A program made the translations under genes and the position numbers. From contig CM042085.1 of NCBI GenBank assembly GCA_023512835.1, positions 43,586,721 to 43,650,720 of the forward strand: a DNA stretch of 64,000 bases, read 5' to 3'. The stretch comes from Taxillus chinensis. Taxonomy: Eukaryota > Streptophyta > Magnoliopsida > Santalales > Loranthaceae. Shown piece after piece: positions 31,653 through 43,900 of the stretch (the first letter of the stretch is position 1; the number at the start of each line of letters is the position of its first letter). The notes under the pieces were generated by a model that worked only from the letters and a program-made list of their open reading frames with translations, was not told where the DNA came from and did not search any database.

Positions 31653-33084
31653 AAACATACAAGCATGCAAAAATAAAATAAACATGCAATCAAACGGAAG
31701 AAAAATAAAATAACAATCAAGGAGAATCATGGTTTCCTAAGCATGCAACTCTATCATGATGAAATGGGAATTTAAGCATCAAAATGAGTCATAACTTAGT
31801 TCATTCATGTCCATATCCCTAGTCCAACAACCATGCAATATCTCCACTTAAATTTCAGGATATGAGCAAGCAATCCATGATAAAATAGCACTTAGTTTCC
31901 CTTTAAGTTCTTACCAAGGATAAGCGACCTCACTCAAATATAATAATTCTCAAGCCCAATACCTATCAATGAACAATGGATGGAAAACTCTATCTCTACA
32001 CTCGCCATCGCCTATTGATTAAGTACTTGCCAAGCAATCATGAGAGTTCCCTATTGTGCTCATCAAAGAAAACACACTCACTATTCTACTTTATTTCAAC
32101 TCACACTCTATTCTAAACTCAATAAACAAAACATGAGCTAAAGAATTGAGCTCAACACTCTCAAAACACAAAATTGAGCCAATGTGGCTACAAATCTAAA
32201 CAATCACACAAAAAACATCAAGCCATTGTGGCTTTTATTCGAATCTCTTTTTTTTTTTTTCTTTTTTTTTTAAGTAATAACCTTACAAGGTTGCATTTTA
32301 TGCTCTCCCTTGATGGATTATTCACTCTTTTTTTTTTACTCACATAACACATAAATAAGACCGATTTTTTTTTAATGCAAACTCCTTGCCATTTTGCTAC
32401 ATAAGGAGAGACAAAATTCATTGATGTCTCACATCCCATTTCCCAATTAAGTGATGGCTTTTTCACATTCCATATCACAGCCTTTTCCAATAATATCTCA
32501 CAATAAAGAAAAGAATGCAAAGACAGATCACAATGACTTAGAGGTCTTGCATCCTAACTCCACACACCAAACACCGAGCACTAATAAGTAATCACATGCT
32601 TACTTGACTCCTACCATTAAATAACCAATGTTGAATGCAAGATGAGTAGCAAATCAAACAATTACCCATACCCTAAATGTCACTCAAGGGCTAAAAAGAA
32701 GCTGTTCTCATTTTTCATTTTTTTTTCACTCAACTTTAAGGGTTACTTAGGTCTATCATAGCATTTCATGCTCAGCTAATATTCAAAACTCAGCTCCAAA
32801 AACATGGTGATATCATTCATAAGATAAAGACATGATTAAACCAATTCAGAGCACATGTTAACTACTTTAACACCCTTATCACAACATGATACTAATGTGG
32901 CATAAAAATTAAATTTTAAGCCAAAATTGCATACTTAATATCCATGTCTCCACAAGCAAATCATTCAAGCAAACAACTCAAACAATCATGCAACTAAAAC
33001 AATTTTTTTTTAAATAAAACATGCAATCACAACATAAAAGACAAGCAAGTGGCTCAAGTCACTCCCATACACCACACTTAAAAT
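31653..33084 (-). other. R1-3 3' non-coding interior
   Basis: AT-rich, with T-runs near 32248-32270 and 32328-32338. No convincing coding frame. Confidence 0.6.
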
Positions 33085-33104
33085 ATGCTATGTCCTCATG
33101 GCAT
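33085..33104 (-). other. Internal AGGA-loop hairpin of R1-3
   Basis: Minus strand ATGCCATG-AGGA-CATAGCAT, identical to R1-1 6894-6913 including the single mismatch; the purine-rich AAGTGTGGTGTATGGG follows. Confidence 0.6.
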
Positions 33105-33375
33105 AAAATAGGGAGTAGGAAAATACTTACCCCTGGTTTGGCAAGTCGTAATAGTAGATGACATTGGCCACCATTCGTTGTACCGAGCCACAAAGTCAAC
33201 CGACGTCTTGCCGCGCACTTCCCAAGTTTCTCTCCCTTTGCAGAATAGCCATCATGTAGTAGCAAACAAAGATCCCACAATTTGAATTGACCCAATAATT
33301 TGCTCATCCTGCCAAATGGTTAGTTAAGAAAGAAGCAAAGTTTCCTGCACAATGGTTAGCTTGCAAACAATTTAT
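33105..33375 (-). pseudogene. R1-3 short conserved stretch, possible coding remnant
   Basis: Counterpart of 6633-6902. Minus-strand frame with FKLWDLCLLLHDGYSAKGEK; the other frame seen in R1-1 is shifted. Function unknown, coding status doubtful. Confidence 0.28.
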
Positions 33376-33424
33376 TGAATAAAATAAATAAAAGAAAATA
33401 ACATAAAATAAAACACAGCAATAA

Positions 33425-34889
33425 ACATTGGGTTGCCTCCCAACAAGCGCTTTATTTAAGGTCTGTAGCTAGACCTTGTCATACTAAACTCAACCAATGT
33501 ATGAAAGGCTTTCATCCTTGCATTGTAAACCTCAAGCGATCTCATAGACCATAGCAATCGGATGAATGAACCATTTGTGGAAGCCACTTGAACTCCCGAT
33601 TCAATTGTTGATAGGGAGACACCTCCACAAACTTATGGTTCTCCTTCCTCTCTTTCCATCGAGGTGGTAAAAGAAATTCAGCAAACTCCACAATTGGAGT
33701 AGTCATGATGCACGCATGGTTACCTCCCTTGTCAAGCACTTCCTTCTCTTGTATAAATGAAGATGATTCCAAAGCAAACATAGTAGTGGTGGGCTCATGT
33801 AGCTTGTCTTCATAAAGAATACCTTGGTTTGATGTGCCTTGAGATATGAGAATTATAGCATCATCATCCAAGATTTGTTGTTGCATCCTTGGGTTGTCAT
33901 TTATTGGTTTCTCATGTTCTTCTAACACCCCGAACAATTCAAGTCTTCCTCTTCTTCTTGGATGGAAAAATTGTCCTCATAAGCTTCAACCATGGGAAGA
34001 GTTGAAGTGGATACATCACATGGGCTATTAAATTGTGGTGGAGGGACAACCTCATCATAATGAACCATTGCCCTTGTATCCACTTCTTGGTCTATAGCAT
34101 CATTAATGGTTTGACCATCTAGAATGCGAGCTTCATCTTGGAATCATTATTACGAGAAAACTCCCATTCTTGTGAGGCGGATGTCAAAGATTGATACATG
34201 GAAGTTGGAGTGATGGCTTTGCAATTCTCTTCGATCTCTGTCTCCGTGTCACCAACAAAGGAGTGAGATGAGACTCCAAGATTTGCATTTTGAGCCATAC
34301 TCATCAATAATTGCTCCATATTTTTTATGGTAGTCTCCAATCTTCCTATCCTTTCATTCAAATTCTCTCTTCTGGTTTCTTCATCTTCAACTTGGGGCTG
34401 CCACTCTTGTTGTTGATATGGACAATAATTGCCATAAAGTGGGGCTTCATAGTAAGCTTCATCTTGATATTGCCCAACCCATCTATTCTCAGAATATCCA
34501 TTGAAGAAACCATTAAACTCCTCGGGTGGTGGCTCTTGTGGATAGTAGTCACCCCCAGGTTGGGTGCAAGTTGGCCATACTTCTCTACCATCTCCATTAA
34601 TACTCCCACCATAACAAGGAGGCTCCTGGTATGAATAACTTGCTTGTGGGAGGATCATAGACAGTGCAATCCCAAGCACTATATGAAAATTGATCTCGCT
34701 GCATAGCCCTGGAACATAAACATGTTGGTCTGCCATCATTGAATTCTCCTCATCTCTCCTTTGGTTTTCCCACAAATATTTGTTGCCTTGGATCATCCTT
34801 TCCAAACATTGTTCCATGGTTAGCTCCTCCTCATCTCCAAACCGTTCATCCATTGGAGTCTTGTTCAGGTTCCGGATTAAAGGACACAA
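33425..34889 (-). pseudogene. R1-3 CDS: Gag-like protein of unknown function (best copy)
   Basis: The longest open stretch is 34889-34119, 256 codons, with MDERFGDEEELTMEQCLERM near the start. Tyr/Gln-rich DNA follows (YYPQEPPPEEFNGFFNGYSE, then YCPYQQQEWQPQ), then the probable coiled coil NLNERIGRLETTIKNMEQLL and SMAQNANLG. A stop at about 34120 and a new frame at 33937-33542 continue it (LEEHEKPINDNPRMQQQILD; VEVSPYQQLNREF). No Cys/His knuckle or catalytic motif. Conserved across three copies, so it was probably a functional protein; what it binds is unknown. Confidence 0.62.
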
Positions 34890-35101
34890 GTTCCCCTCAT
34901 CGCATACACAACTAGCAATACCTCAAACACTTGGTGTATGTTCCTATAAAACAACAAGAACACACCCAGCAACTCAACAATGCAAAATAAACAAATAAAG
35001 AACACAAAATAACAGAAAATAAAAGACAAAATAAAACACCAAGATCGGAATTCAAACAATTTCACTCAATGTTGATTTCTAAAAACTAGTTAACCGTTGA
35101 A

Positions 35102-35118
35102 TCCCGGCAACGGCGCCA
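35102..35118 (-). other. R1-3 primer binding site (tRNA-Asp)
   Basis: Minus strand TGGCGCCGTTGCCGGGA, one G shorter than in R1-1, 3 bases from the LTR. Confidence 0.85.
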
Positions 35119-35121
35119 ATT

Positions 35122-36624
35122 TGATGAGACAAGATTTTTAGCCTCTCTAAAAAGAGCTAGCTATTGTCGTTAAATCTCTCTTCAAAATAATAAATTCCCT
35201 AAGTTTGCACTAAAAGAATAGCGGCAAGAAAGGGGTCGAACCCACAGGGATTAGCCTAGTTTTCTAGTTCTCAAATCAAAACACCCAATTACTCTTGTTC
35301 TATAAAATGTCTTGGCAAAAAGTTTTCTTTTTTAAACTAAAGATCTAATTTTTATTTGGTTTTTCGAATAAACAAAGAAAGTAAACCGATTTTAGGATTA
35401 AGATTCAAGGATTAAAAGCATCTAGGGTCACAATTTCACCTCCCTATGTTATCTCTCTCTTGGTTCATGATATTAGGGTTGTCCGATTGAAAACATGCTA
35501 AACATAAGCCAAGGACAACAAATGGTCATTGAGGTCCTTTTAAGAGTTGTATGCCGGAATGGTCATCAAAACACACAAACATGCAAAGCCAATAAATCAT
35601 ACTTGCAAAAGAATAATGATCACACCAATTACAAATAAGTTATGAATCTCAATCCGCCCTTGGACTAGGGCTAAAAATACCAAGGTGTACATCCAAAGAT
35701 AGAATTAGGAACAGATTCATAAAACATGCAAAACTCAATCATCCAAACCCAATATTCATAAACACGGCAAAGCAACAAGGGGGCTACATTGCTCCCCTAG
35801 ATTAAAAGAACTACTCACGCATGATTACAAGCAAAACCATAGCGGAAAAGCTCAACATCTTCTTCTTGATCACGCGCAAGCAAAGCTTCAAATCCAGGGC
35901 TCCAAAATCCGCGCACGGCCGCTGCGACGGTGCTCTCCTAGGTCAAGGAGCACCTCCAAGTCGTGGAGCCTCTCTCTCTCTCTAAAACGTGTAGGGGGGT
36001 TAGGCATAGCTAGCAAGGGGCGTGGAGCTCTTATTTATAGAGTTTGGATGGGCCTTGAGGTGTGTAACCTAGCCCACTTATCAAAACGACGTAGTTTTGA
36101 TAAGTAACACTCGAAACATTAAAAACTCTATCTTCCATCCACAATTTGGACTTGGGCCTTCAGGAACAAATGATCAGCATGGAAAAACGATTGGATCGGT
36201 CCAAAAATATCTCGTACGCCAATTTGCACGTGATATGGTGAATTCACGTGCACCTCCAAATCAGCTCAAACTTCTCCCCAAGCTTCCTTGCATCATGTAA
36301 AGGCCTGAGAGGCAAAAATAGGCTTGCACGCGTGAAATGGGTGAATTCACGTTCAGCTCCAAATGCTCTGAAATTTCCGTGGTAGGTAGAGGACATCATT
36401 CCAAGCAACTTTTCTTCTTGCACGCCAATTGTTTGAGGCCATCTACTATGTCAAAAGTGAGGTCCAAAATCTGCCAAACAGACTTAAAAGCACATGTATT
36501 TGCAACTAGCATCTTCTTAGGGGTTAGAGCAAATATATATGATATATGAAGCAATAAGGCTCTAATCATGCTCTTAAACATCCTAAATAAACACTAAAAT
36601 AACGGCATAAAATGCACGATATCG
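35122..36624 (-). repeat. R1-3 5' LTR
   Basis: 1,503 bp, reverse orientation; inverted repeat at 36076-36105 with core GACGTA. Ends ATATCG next to the GTAAT duplication. Confidence 0.93.
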
Positions 36625-37458
36625 GTAATAACCTTACAAGGTTGCATTTTATGCTCTCCCTTGATGGATTATTCACTCTTTTTTTTTTACTCACATAACA
36701 CATAAATAAGACTGATTTTTCTAATGCAAACCCCTTGCCATTTTGCTACATAAGGAGAGACAAAATAATTCATTGATTCTCACATCCCATTTTCCAATTA
36801 AGTGATGGCTTTTTCACATTCCATATCACAGGCGTTTTCCAATAATATCACCAAAATAAAGAAAAGAATGCAAAGACAATCCAATGACTTAGAGGTCTTG
36901 CATCCTAACTCCACACACCAAACACGAGCACTAATAAGTAATCACATGCTTACTTGACTCCTACCATTAAATAACCAATGTTGAATGCAAGATGAGTAGC
37001 AAATCAAACTATTACCCATACCCCATAAATGTCACTCAAGGGCTAAAAAAAAAGTTGTTCTCATTTTTTCATTTCTTTTTCACTCAACTTTAAGGGTTAC
37101 TTAGGTCTATCATAGCATTTCATGCTCAGCTAATATTCAAAACTCAGCTCCAAAAACATGGTGATATCATTCAAGAGATATAGACATGATTAAACCAATT
37201 CAGAGCACATTTTAACTACTTTAACACCCTTATCACAACATGATACTAATGTGGCATAAAAATTAAATTTTAAATTTTAAGCCAAAATTGCATACTTAAT
37301 ATCCATGCCTCCACAAGCAAATCATTCAAGCAAACAACTCAAACAATCATGCAACTAAAACAGGTTTTTTTTTAAAAAAAATTATAAATAAAACATGCAA
37401 TCACAACATAAAAGACAAGCAAGTGGCTCAAGTCACTCCCATACACCACACTTAAAAT
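36625..37458 (-). other. R1-2 interior resumed after R1-3
   Basis: Continues R1-2 from the GTAAT duplication (36625-36629) with ACCTTACAAGG, as in uninterrupted R1-3. Non-coding, with a T-run at about 37365. Confidence 0.8.
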
Positions 37459-37478
37459 ATGCTATGTCCTCATGGCAT
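37459..37478 (-). other. Internal AGGA-loop hairpin of R1-2
   Basis: Same 8-bp one-mismatch hairpin as at 6894 and 33085. Confidence 0.6.
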
Positions 37479-37639
37479 AAAATAGGGAGTAGGAAAAACA
37501 CTTACCCCTGGTTTGGCACACTTGTAATAGTAGATGACATTGGCCACCATTAGTCAATGCTGAGCCACAAAATCAACCGACGTCTCCTGCGCACTTCCCA
37601 AGTTTCTCTCCCTTGAGAATAGCCATCATGTAGTAGCAA

Positions 37640-37705
37640 GCAAAGATTCCACTTGGAGTGATTTTGGTGTGGAAGCCTTTGAAGATGGCCTCTCTTTATT
37701 AGTTA
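37640..37705 (-). other. Unrelated stretch replacing R1 sequence in R1-2
   Basis: Between GCAAAGATTCCAC and TTAGTTAAGAAAGAAGC, about 50 bp do not match R1-1 or R1-3, where this interval has CAATTTGAATTGACCC and onward. Origin unknown. Confidence 0.6.
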
Positions 37706-37804
37706 AGAAAGAAGCAAAGTCTCTGCACAATGGTTAGCTTGCAAACAATTTATTGAATAAAATAAATAAAAAAAATAACATAAAATAAAACACAACAATA
37801 AACA

Positions 37805-39258
37805 TTGGGTTGCCTCCCAACAAGCGCTTTATTTAGGTGCGTAGCTAGACCTTGTCATACTAAACTCAACCAATGTATGAAAGGCTTTCATCCTTGCATT
37901 GTAAACCTCGCAGATCTCATAGACCATAGCAATCGGATGAATGAACCATTTGTGGGAGCCACTTGAACTCCCGATTCAATTGTTGATAGGGAGACACCTC
38001 CACAAACTTATGGTTCTCCTTCCTCTCATTCCATCGAGGTGGTAAAACAAATTCAACATACTCCACAATTGGAGTAGTCATGATGCACGCATGGTTACCT
38101 CCCTTGTCAAGCACTTCCTTCTCTTGTATAAGGGAAGATGATTCCAAAGCAAACATAGTAGTGGTGGGCTCATGTAGCTTGTCTTCATAAAGAGTACCTT
38201 GGTTTGATGTGCCTTGAGATATGAGAATTATAGCATCATCATCCAAGATTTGTTGCTGCATCCTTGGGTTGTCATTTATTGGTTTCTCATGTTCTTCTAA
38301 CACCCCGAACAATTCAAGTCTTCCTCTTCTTCTTGGATTGAAAAATTGTCCTCATAAGCTCCAACCATGGGAAGAGTTGAAGTGGATACATCACATGGGC
38401 TATTAAATTGTGGTGGAGGGACAACCTCATCATAATGAACCATTGCCCTTGTATCCACTCCTTGTTCTATAGCAGCATTAATGGTTTGACCATCTAGAAT
38501 GCGAGCTTCATCTTCAGAATCATTATTGCAGAAAACTCCCATTCTTGTGAGGCGGACGTCAAAGATTGATTCATGGAAGTTGGGGTGATGGCTTTGCAAT
38601 TCTCTTCGTTTTTATCTCTATGTCATCAGCAAAGGAGTGAGATGAGACTCCAGTATTTGCATTTTGAGCCATACTCATCAATAATTGCTCCATATTTTTT
38701 ATGGTAGTCTCCAATCTTCCTATCCTTTCATTCAAATTCTCTCTTCTGGTTTCTTCATCTTCAACTTGGGGCTGCCACTCTTGTTGTTGATATGGACAAT
38801 AATTGCCATAAAGTGGGGCTTCATAGTAAGCTTCATCTTGATATTGCCCAACCCATCTATTCTCAGAATATCCATTGAAGAAACCATTAAACTCCTCAGG
38901 TGGTGGCTCTTGTGGATAGTAGTCACCCTCGGGTTGGGTGCAAGTTGGCCATACTTCTCTACCATCTCCATTAATACTCCCACCATAACAAGGAGGCTCC
39001 TGGTATGAATAACGTTTATGGGAGAATCATAGACAGTGCAATCCCAAGCACTATATGAAAATTGATCCCTTTGCATGGCCTGGAACATAAACATGTTGGT
39101 CCTGCCATCATTGAATTCTCCTCATCTCTCCCTTGGTTTTCCCACAAATATTTGTTGCCTTGGATCATCCTTTCCAAACATTGTTCCATGGTTAGCTCCT
39201 CCTCATCTCCAAACCTGCTCATCCATTGAGTCTTGTTAGGTTCTGGATTAAAGGACAC
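37805..39258 (-). pseudogene. R1-2 CDS remnant: Gag-like protein of unknown function
   Basis: Counterpart of the R1-3 CDS, broken into pieces at 39258-39016, 39094-38732, 38599-38297 and 38312-37917. The same blocks are present: FGDEEELTMEQCLERMIQGN at the start, NNDSEDEARILDGQTINAAI in the middle, VHYDEVVPPPQFNSPCDVST, and SPYQQLNREFKWL near the end. Frames change near 39050, 38610 and 38305. No enzyme motif. Confidence 0.6.
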
Positions 39259-39473
39259 AAGTTCCCCTCATCGCATACACAACTAGCAATACCTCTAACA
39301 CTTGATGTATGTTCTGAAAAACAACAAGAACACACCCGGTGACTCCGAACAATGCAAAATAAACAAATAAAGAACACAAAATAACGAGAAAATAAAAGAC
39401 AAAATAAAACACCAAGATTAGAATTCAAACAATTTCACTCAATGTTGATTTTAAAAACTAGTTAACCGTTGAA

Positions 39474-39490
39474 TCCCGGCAACGGCGCCA
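39474..39490 (-). other. R1-2 primer binding site (tRNA-Asp)
   Basis: Minus strand TGGCGCCGTTGCCGGGA, 3 bases from the LTR. Confidence 0.85.
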
Positions 39491-39493
39491 ATT

Positions 39494-40995
39494 TGATGGA
39501 CAAGATTTTTAGCCTCTCTAAAAAGAGCTAGCTAATGTCGTTAAATCTCTCTTCAAAATAATAAATTCCCTAAGTTTGCACTAAAAGAATAGCGGCAAAG
39601 AAAGGGGTCGAACCCACAGGGATTAACCTAGTTCTCTAGTTCTCAAATCAAATCACCCAATTACTCTTGTTTTATAAAATGTCTTAGCAAAAGTTTTCTT
39701 TTTTTAAACTAAAGATCTAATTTTTATGTGGTTTTCTAAATAAACAAAGAAAGTAAACCGATTTTAGGATTAAGATGCAAGGATTAAAGGCATCTAGGGT
39801 CACAATTTCACCTCCCTATGTTATCTCTCTTGGTTCATGGTATTAGGGTTATCGATTGAAAACATGCTAAACATAAGCCAAGGACAACAAATGGTCATTG
39901 AGGTCCTTTTAAGAGTTGTATGCCAGAATGGTCATCAAAACACACAAACATGCAAAGCCAATAAATCATACTTGCAAAAGGATAATGATCACACCAATTA
40001 CAAATAAGTTATGAATCTCAATCCGCCCCAGACTAGGGCTAAGAATACCAAGGTGTACATCCAAAGATAGAATTAAGAACAGATTCATAAAACATGCAAA
40101 ACTCAATCATCCAATCCCAATATTCATAAACACAGCAAAGCAACAAGGGGGCTACATTGCTCCCCTAGATTAAAAGACTACTCACGCATGATTACAAGCA
40201 AACACAAGGCAGAAAAGCTCAACATCTTCTTCTTGATCACGCGCACAGCAAAGCTTCAAATCCAGGCTCCAAAATCCGCGACGGCTGCTGCGACGGCTGT
40301 GACGGCTGCTCTCCTAGGTCAAGGACAGCCTCCAAGACGTGGAGCCTCTCTCTCTCTCTAAAACGTGTAGGGGGTTAAGCATGCATAGCGAGGGCGTGGA
40401 GCTCTTATTTATAGAGTTTGGATGGGCCTTGAGGTGTGTAACCTAGCCCACTTATCAAAACGGCGTAGTTTTGATAAGTAACACTCGAAACATTAAAAAC
40501 TCTATCTTCCATCCACAATTTGGACTTGGGCCTTCAGGAACAAATGATCGGCATGGAAAAACGATTGGATCGGTCCAAAGATATCTCTGCACGCCAATTT
40601 GCACGTGATATGGTGAATTCACGTGCACCTCCAAATCAGCTCAAACTTCTCCCCAAGCTTCCTTGCATCCCGTAGGGCTCTGAGAGGCAAAATAGGCTTG
40701 CACGTGAAATGGGTGAATTCACGTTCAGCTCCAAATGCTCTGAAATTTCTGTGGTAGGTAGATGACATCCTTCTAAGAAACTTTTTGTTCTTGCACGCAA
40801 ATTGTTTGAGGCCATCTACTATGTCAAAAGTAAGATACAAAATCTGCCAAAACTTGTTTAAACGCATGTATTTGCAAATAGTATCTTCCTAGGGGTTAGA
40901 GCAAATATATATGATATGTGAAGCAATAAGGCTCTAATCATGCTCTTAAACATCCTAAATAAACACTAGAATAACGGCATAAAATGCACGTTATC
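39494..40995 (-). repeat. R1-2 5' LTR
   Basis: 1,502 bp, reverse orientation; inverted repeat at 40450-40479. Shares the private variants of 27933-29443. Confidence 0.94.
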
Positions 40996-43900
40996 GAGCC
41001 TCGTATTTGTTTCAATTGCAAATGAAAGGGCTAGTAAGTTTAGGTTTGGATTGGTTATTCGATCGATTCTGACTCTTTAAATCGATGAATCAAAGTCAGT
41101 AGAGAATAATTTTCATGAAAGATTAAGAGGATACAAGTCGTACGTTATTCGCCCAGGGTGATGTACTCTACGGAGGTGTGGCATTTCCTCTCCAGAGTCG
41201 CTCGACTAGTAGTAGTAAGGAATACAAGAGGTCACGACCCCGTCAAAATAGATAAATTCGTTATTTATTTCAATTACAAATAGAAGGCTAGTATCTTAGG
41301 ACTAGGGTTGGCAATTTAATTAATTTCCAAAATATCGAATCGATCGATTGAAAAACAAGTAATGATCGTTAAAAGGTGAAACAAACACATATTGTACATG
41401 GTTCACACAATGGCACATAATCCACGGTAGTGAGGTGTTTCCCACGCAAAGTGTAATCCACTATTTTGACTAATGAATAAACGAGGTATAAACCTCTATA
41501 GGAAACGATGAACCGTTATGTGTCGGTTTCAAATAAAAAGCTAGCATCCTGAAGTTGGGGTACGCTACTTAGTTAATTTTTAGTGTCTCGAATGGATCAA
41601 TCAAAAACAAAAAGTAATGTTCGCTAAAGGTTAAAAGGACACATGTTGTACGTAGTTCACACAATGAGGCGTACTCCACGGAGGTAAGGTAATATTACCC
41701 ACACCAAGTCCAATCCACTATTATCAATAATGAATAAACGACGTGAAAACCTCTATTGACGGGATGAACCCAAGATTTGATTGAACTACAAATGAAAAGG
41801 CTAATAACTTTAGGTTTGAGTTGATTATTTAGTTGATTTCGACACGCCGAATGGATGAATCGAACAACGGGAATGAAATTTTCCCGAAAGATTCAAAGGA
41901 AACAAGTTGTACGTGCTTCGCCCAATGTGACAACCCTTTGGAGGTGACCTATTTTATACATTGAGTCTATTATATCATAGCAATAAGGAATACAAGAGGT
42001 TACAACCTCCACGAAATTGTATAAATCCAAGTTTTGTATCAATTACAAATAAAAAGGCTAGTGTCTTCACGTTAGGCTTGGCTATCTAATTTATTTCTAA
42101 CGTCTCGAATGGATTGTTAAAAACAACTAAAGTTATTAAAAAGTTAAAAGACATATGCTATACGTTATTCACATAGGGGAACGTAATTCACGATAGTAAG
42201 GTGTTACCCAAGCGGAGTCTAATCCACAATTATGACTAAGGAATAAACGAGGCTAAAACCTCTATTAGGGTGGATGAACCTAGTATATGTTTCATTTACA
42301 AATAAAAGGTTACTACCTTAAGGTATTGTTTTGCTATTTATTTAATATTTGGTGTTTCGAAAGGATCGATCAAAAGCAAAAAGTGACGTTTATTAATGGT
42401 TGAAAGAACACATTTTGGGAGGGTTCACACAAGAGGATGTACTCCTGGTACTAAGGTGTTACCTGCACGGTCTCTAATCCATAATTGTTAATAATGGACA
42501 AACAAGGTTAAAACCATTGTTAAAATGGATGAACCTCGTATTTGTTTCAATTGCAAATGAAAGGGCTAGTAAGTTTAGGTTTGGATTGGTTATTCGGTCG
42601 ATTTCGACTCTTTAAATCGATGAATCAAAGTCAGTAGAGAGTAATTTTCATGAAAGATTAAGAAGATACAAGTCGTACGTTATTCGCCCAGGGTGATGTA
42701 CTCTACGGAGGTGTGGCATTTCCTACACTGAAGTCTGCTCCACTAGTAGTAGTAAGGAATACAAGAGGTCACGACCTCCAAGTGTTTTTTGTCATAGCAA
42801 TAAGGAATAAAAGAGGTTACAACCTCCACGAAATTGTATAAATCCAAGTTTTGTCTCAATTACAAATAAAAAGGCTAGTGTCTTCACGTTGGCTTGGCTA
42901 TCTAATTAATTTCTAACGTCTCGAATGGATTGTTAAAAAGAACTAAAGTTATTAAAAGTTAAAAAGACATATGTTATACGTTATTCACATAGGGGAACGT
43001 AATTCACGGTAGTAAGGTGTTACCCAAGCGGAGTCTAATCCACAATTATGACTAAGGAATAAACGAGGCTAAAACCTCTATTAGGGTGGATGAACCAAGT
43101 ATATGTTTCATTTACGAATAAAAAGGTTACTACCTTAAGGTATTGTTTTGCTATTTATTTAATATTTGGTGTTTCGAAAGGATCAATCAAAAGCAAAAAG
43201 TGACATTTATTAATGGTTGAAAAGAACACATTTTGTGAGCGGTTCACACAAGAGGATGTACTCCACAGTACTAAGGTGTTACTCGCACGGTCTCTAATCC
43301 ATAATTGTTAATAATGGATAAACAAGGTTAAAACCATTGTTAAAATGGATGAACCTCGTATTTGTTTCAATTGCAAATGAAAGGGCTAGTAACTTTAGGT
43401 TTGGATTGGTTATTGGTCGATTTGTGACTCTTTAAATCGATGAATCAAAGTCAGAAGAGTAATTTTCATGAAAGATTAAGAGGATACAAGTCGTACGTTA
43501 TTTGCCCAGGGTGATGTACTCTACGGAGGTGTGGCATTTCCTACACCGAGTCTGCTCCACTAGTAGTAGTAAGGAATACAAAAGGTCACGACCTCCGTCA
43601 AAATAGATAAATTAGTTATTTATTTCAATTACAAATAAAAGGCTAGTATCTTGAGACTAGGGTTGGCAATTTAATTAATTTCCAAAATATCGAATCGATC
43701 GATTGAAAAACAAGTAATGATCGTTAGAGGTGAAACAAACACATATTGTACATGGTTCACACAATGGCACATAATCCATAGTAGTGAGGTGTTTCCCACG
43801 CCAAAGTGTAATCCGCTATTTTGACTAAATAATAAACGAGGTATAAACCTCTATAGGAAACGATGAACCGTTATGTGTCGGTTTCAAATAAAAAGCTAGC

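Larger units (their letters stand above)
30122..36624 (-). mobile_element. R1-3: complete R1-family element nested in R1-2
   Basis: 6,503 bp, minus strand, with LTRs of 1,493 and 1,503 bp that share private variants (GCACGATATC end, GCAAAACCATAGC, TAGGCATAGCTAGCAAGG). Being nested, it is younger than R1-2. Its CDS has the longest uninterrupted frame of the three R1 copies. Outer bases deviate slightly from consensus (TGTCAG at the left, ATCG at the right). Confidence 0.93.
27933..40995 (-). mobile_element. R1-2: R1-family element carrying nested R1-3
   Basis: Minus-strand R1 copy bounded by GAGCC duplications. Without the nested insertion it is about 6.56 kb, the same size as R1-1. Its two LTRs (27933-29443 and 39494-40995) share private variants (for example TAAGCATGCATAG, GCAAACACAAGGCAG) that are absent from the LTRs of R1-3, which confirms the pairing. 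The extreme LTR base next to the right duplication is missing (TTATC instead of TTATCA). Confidence 0.93.
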
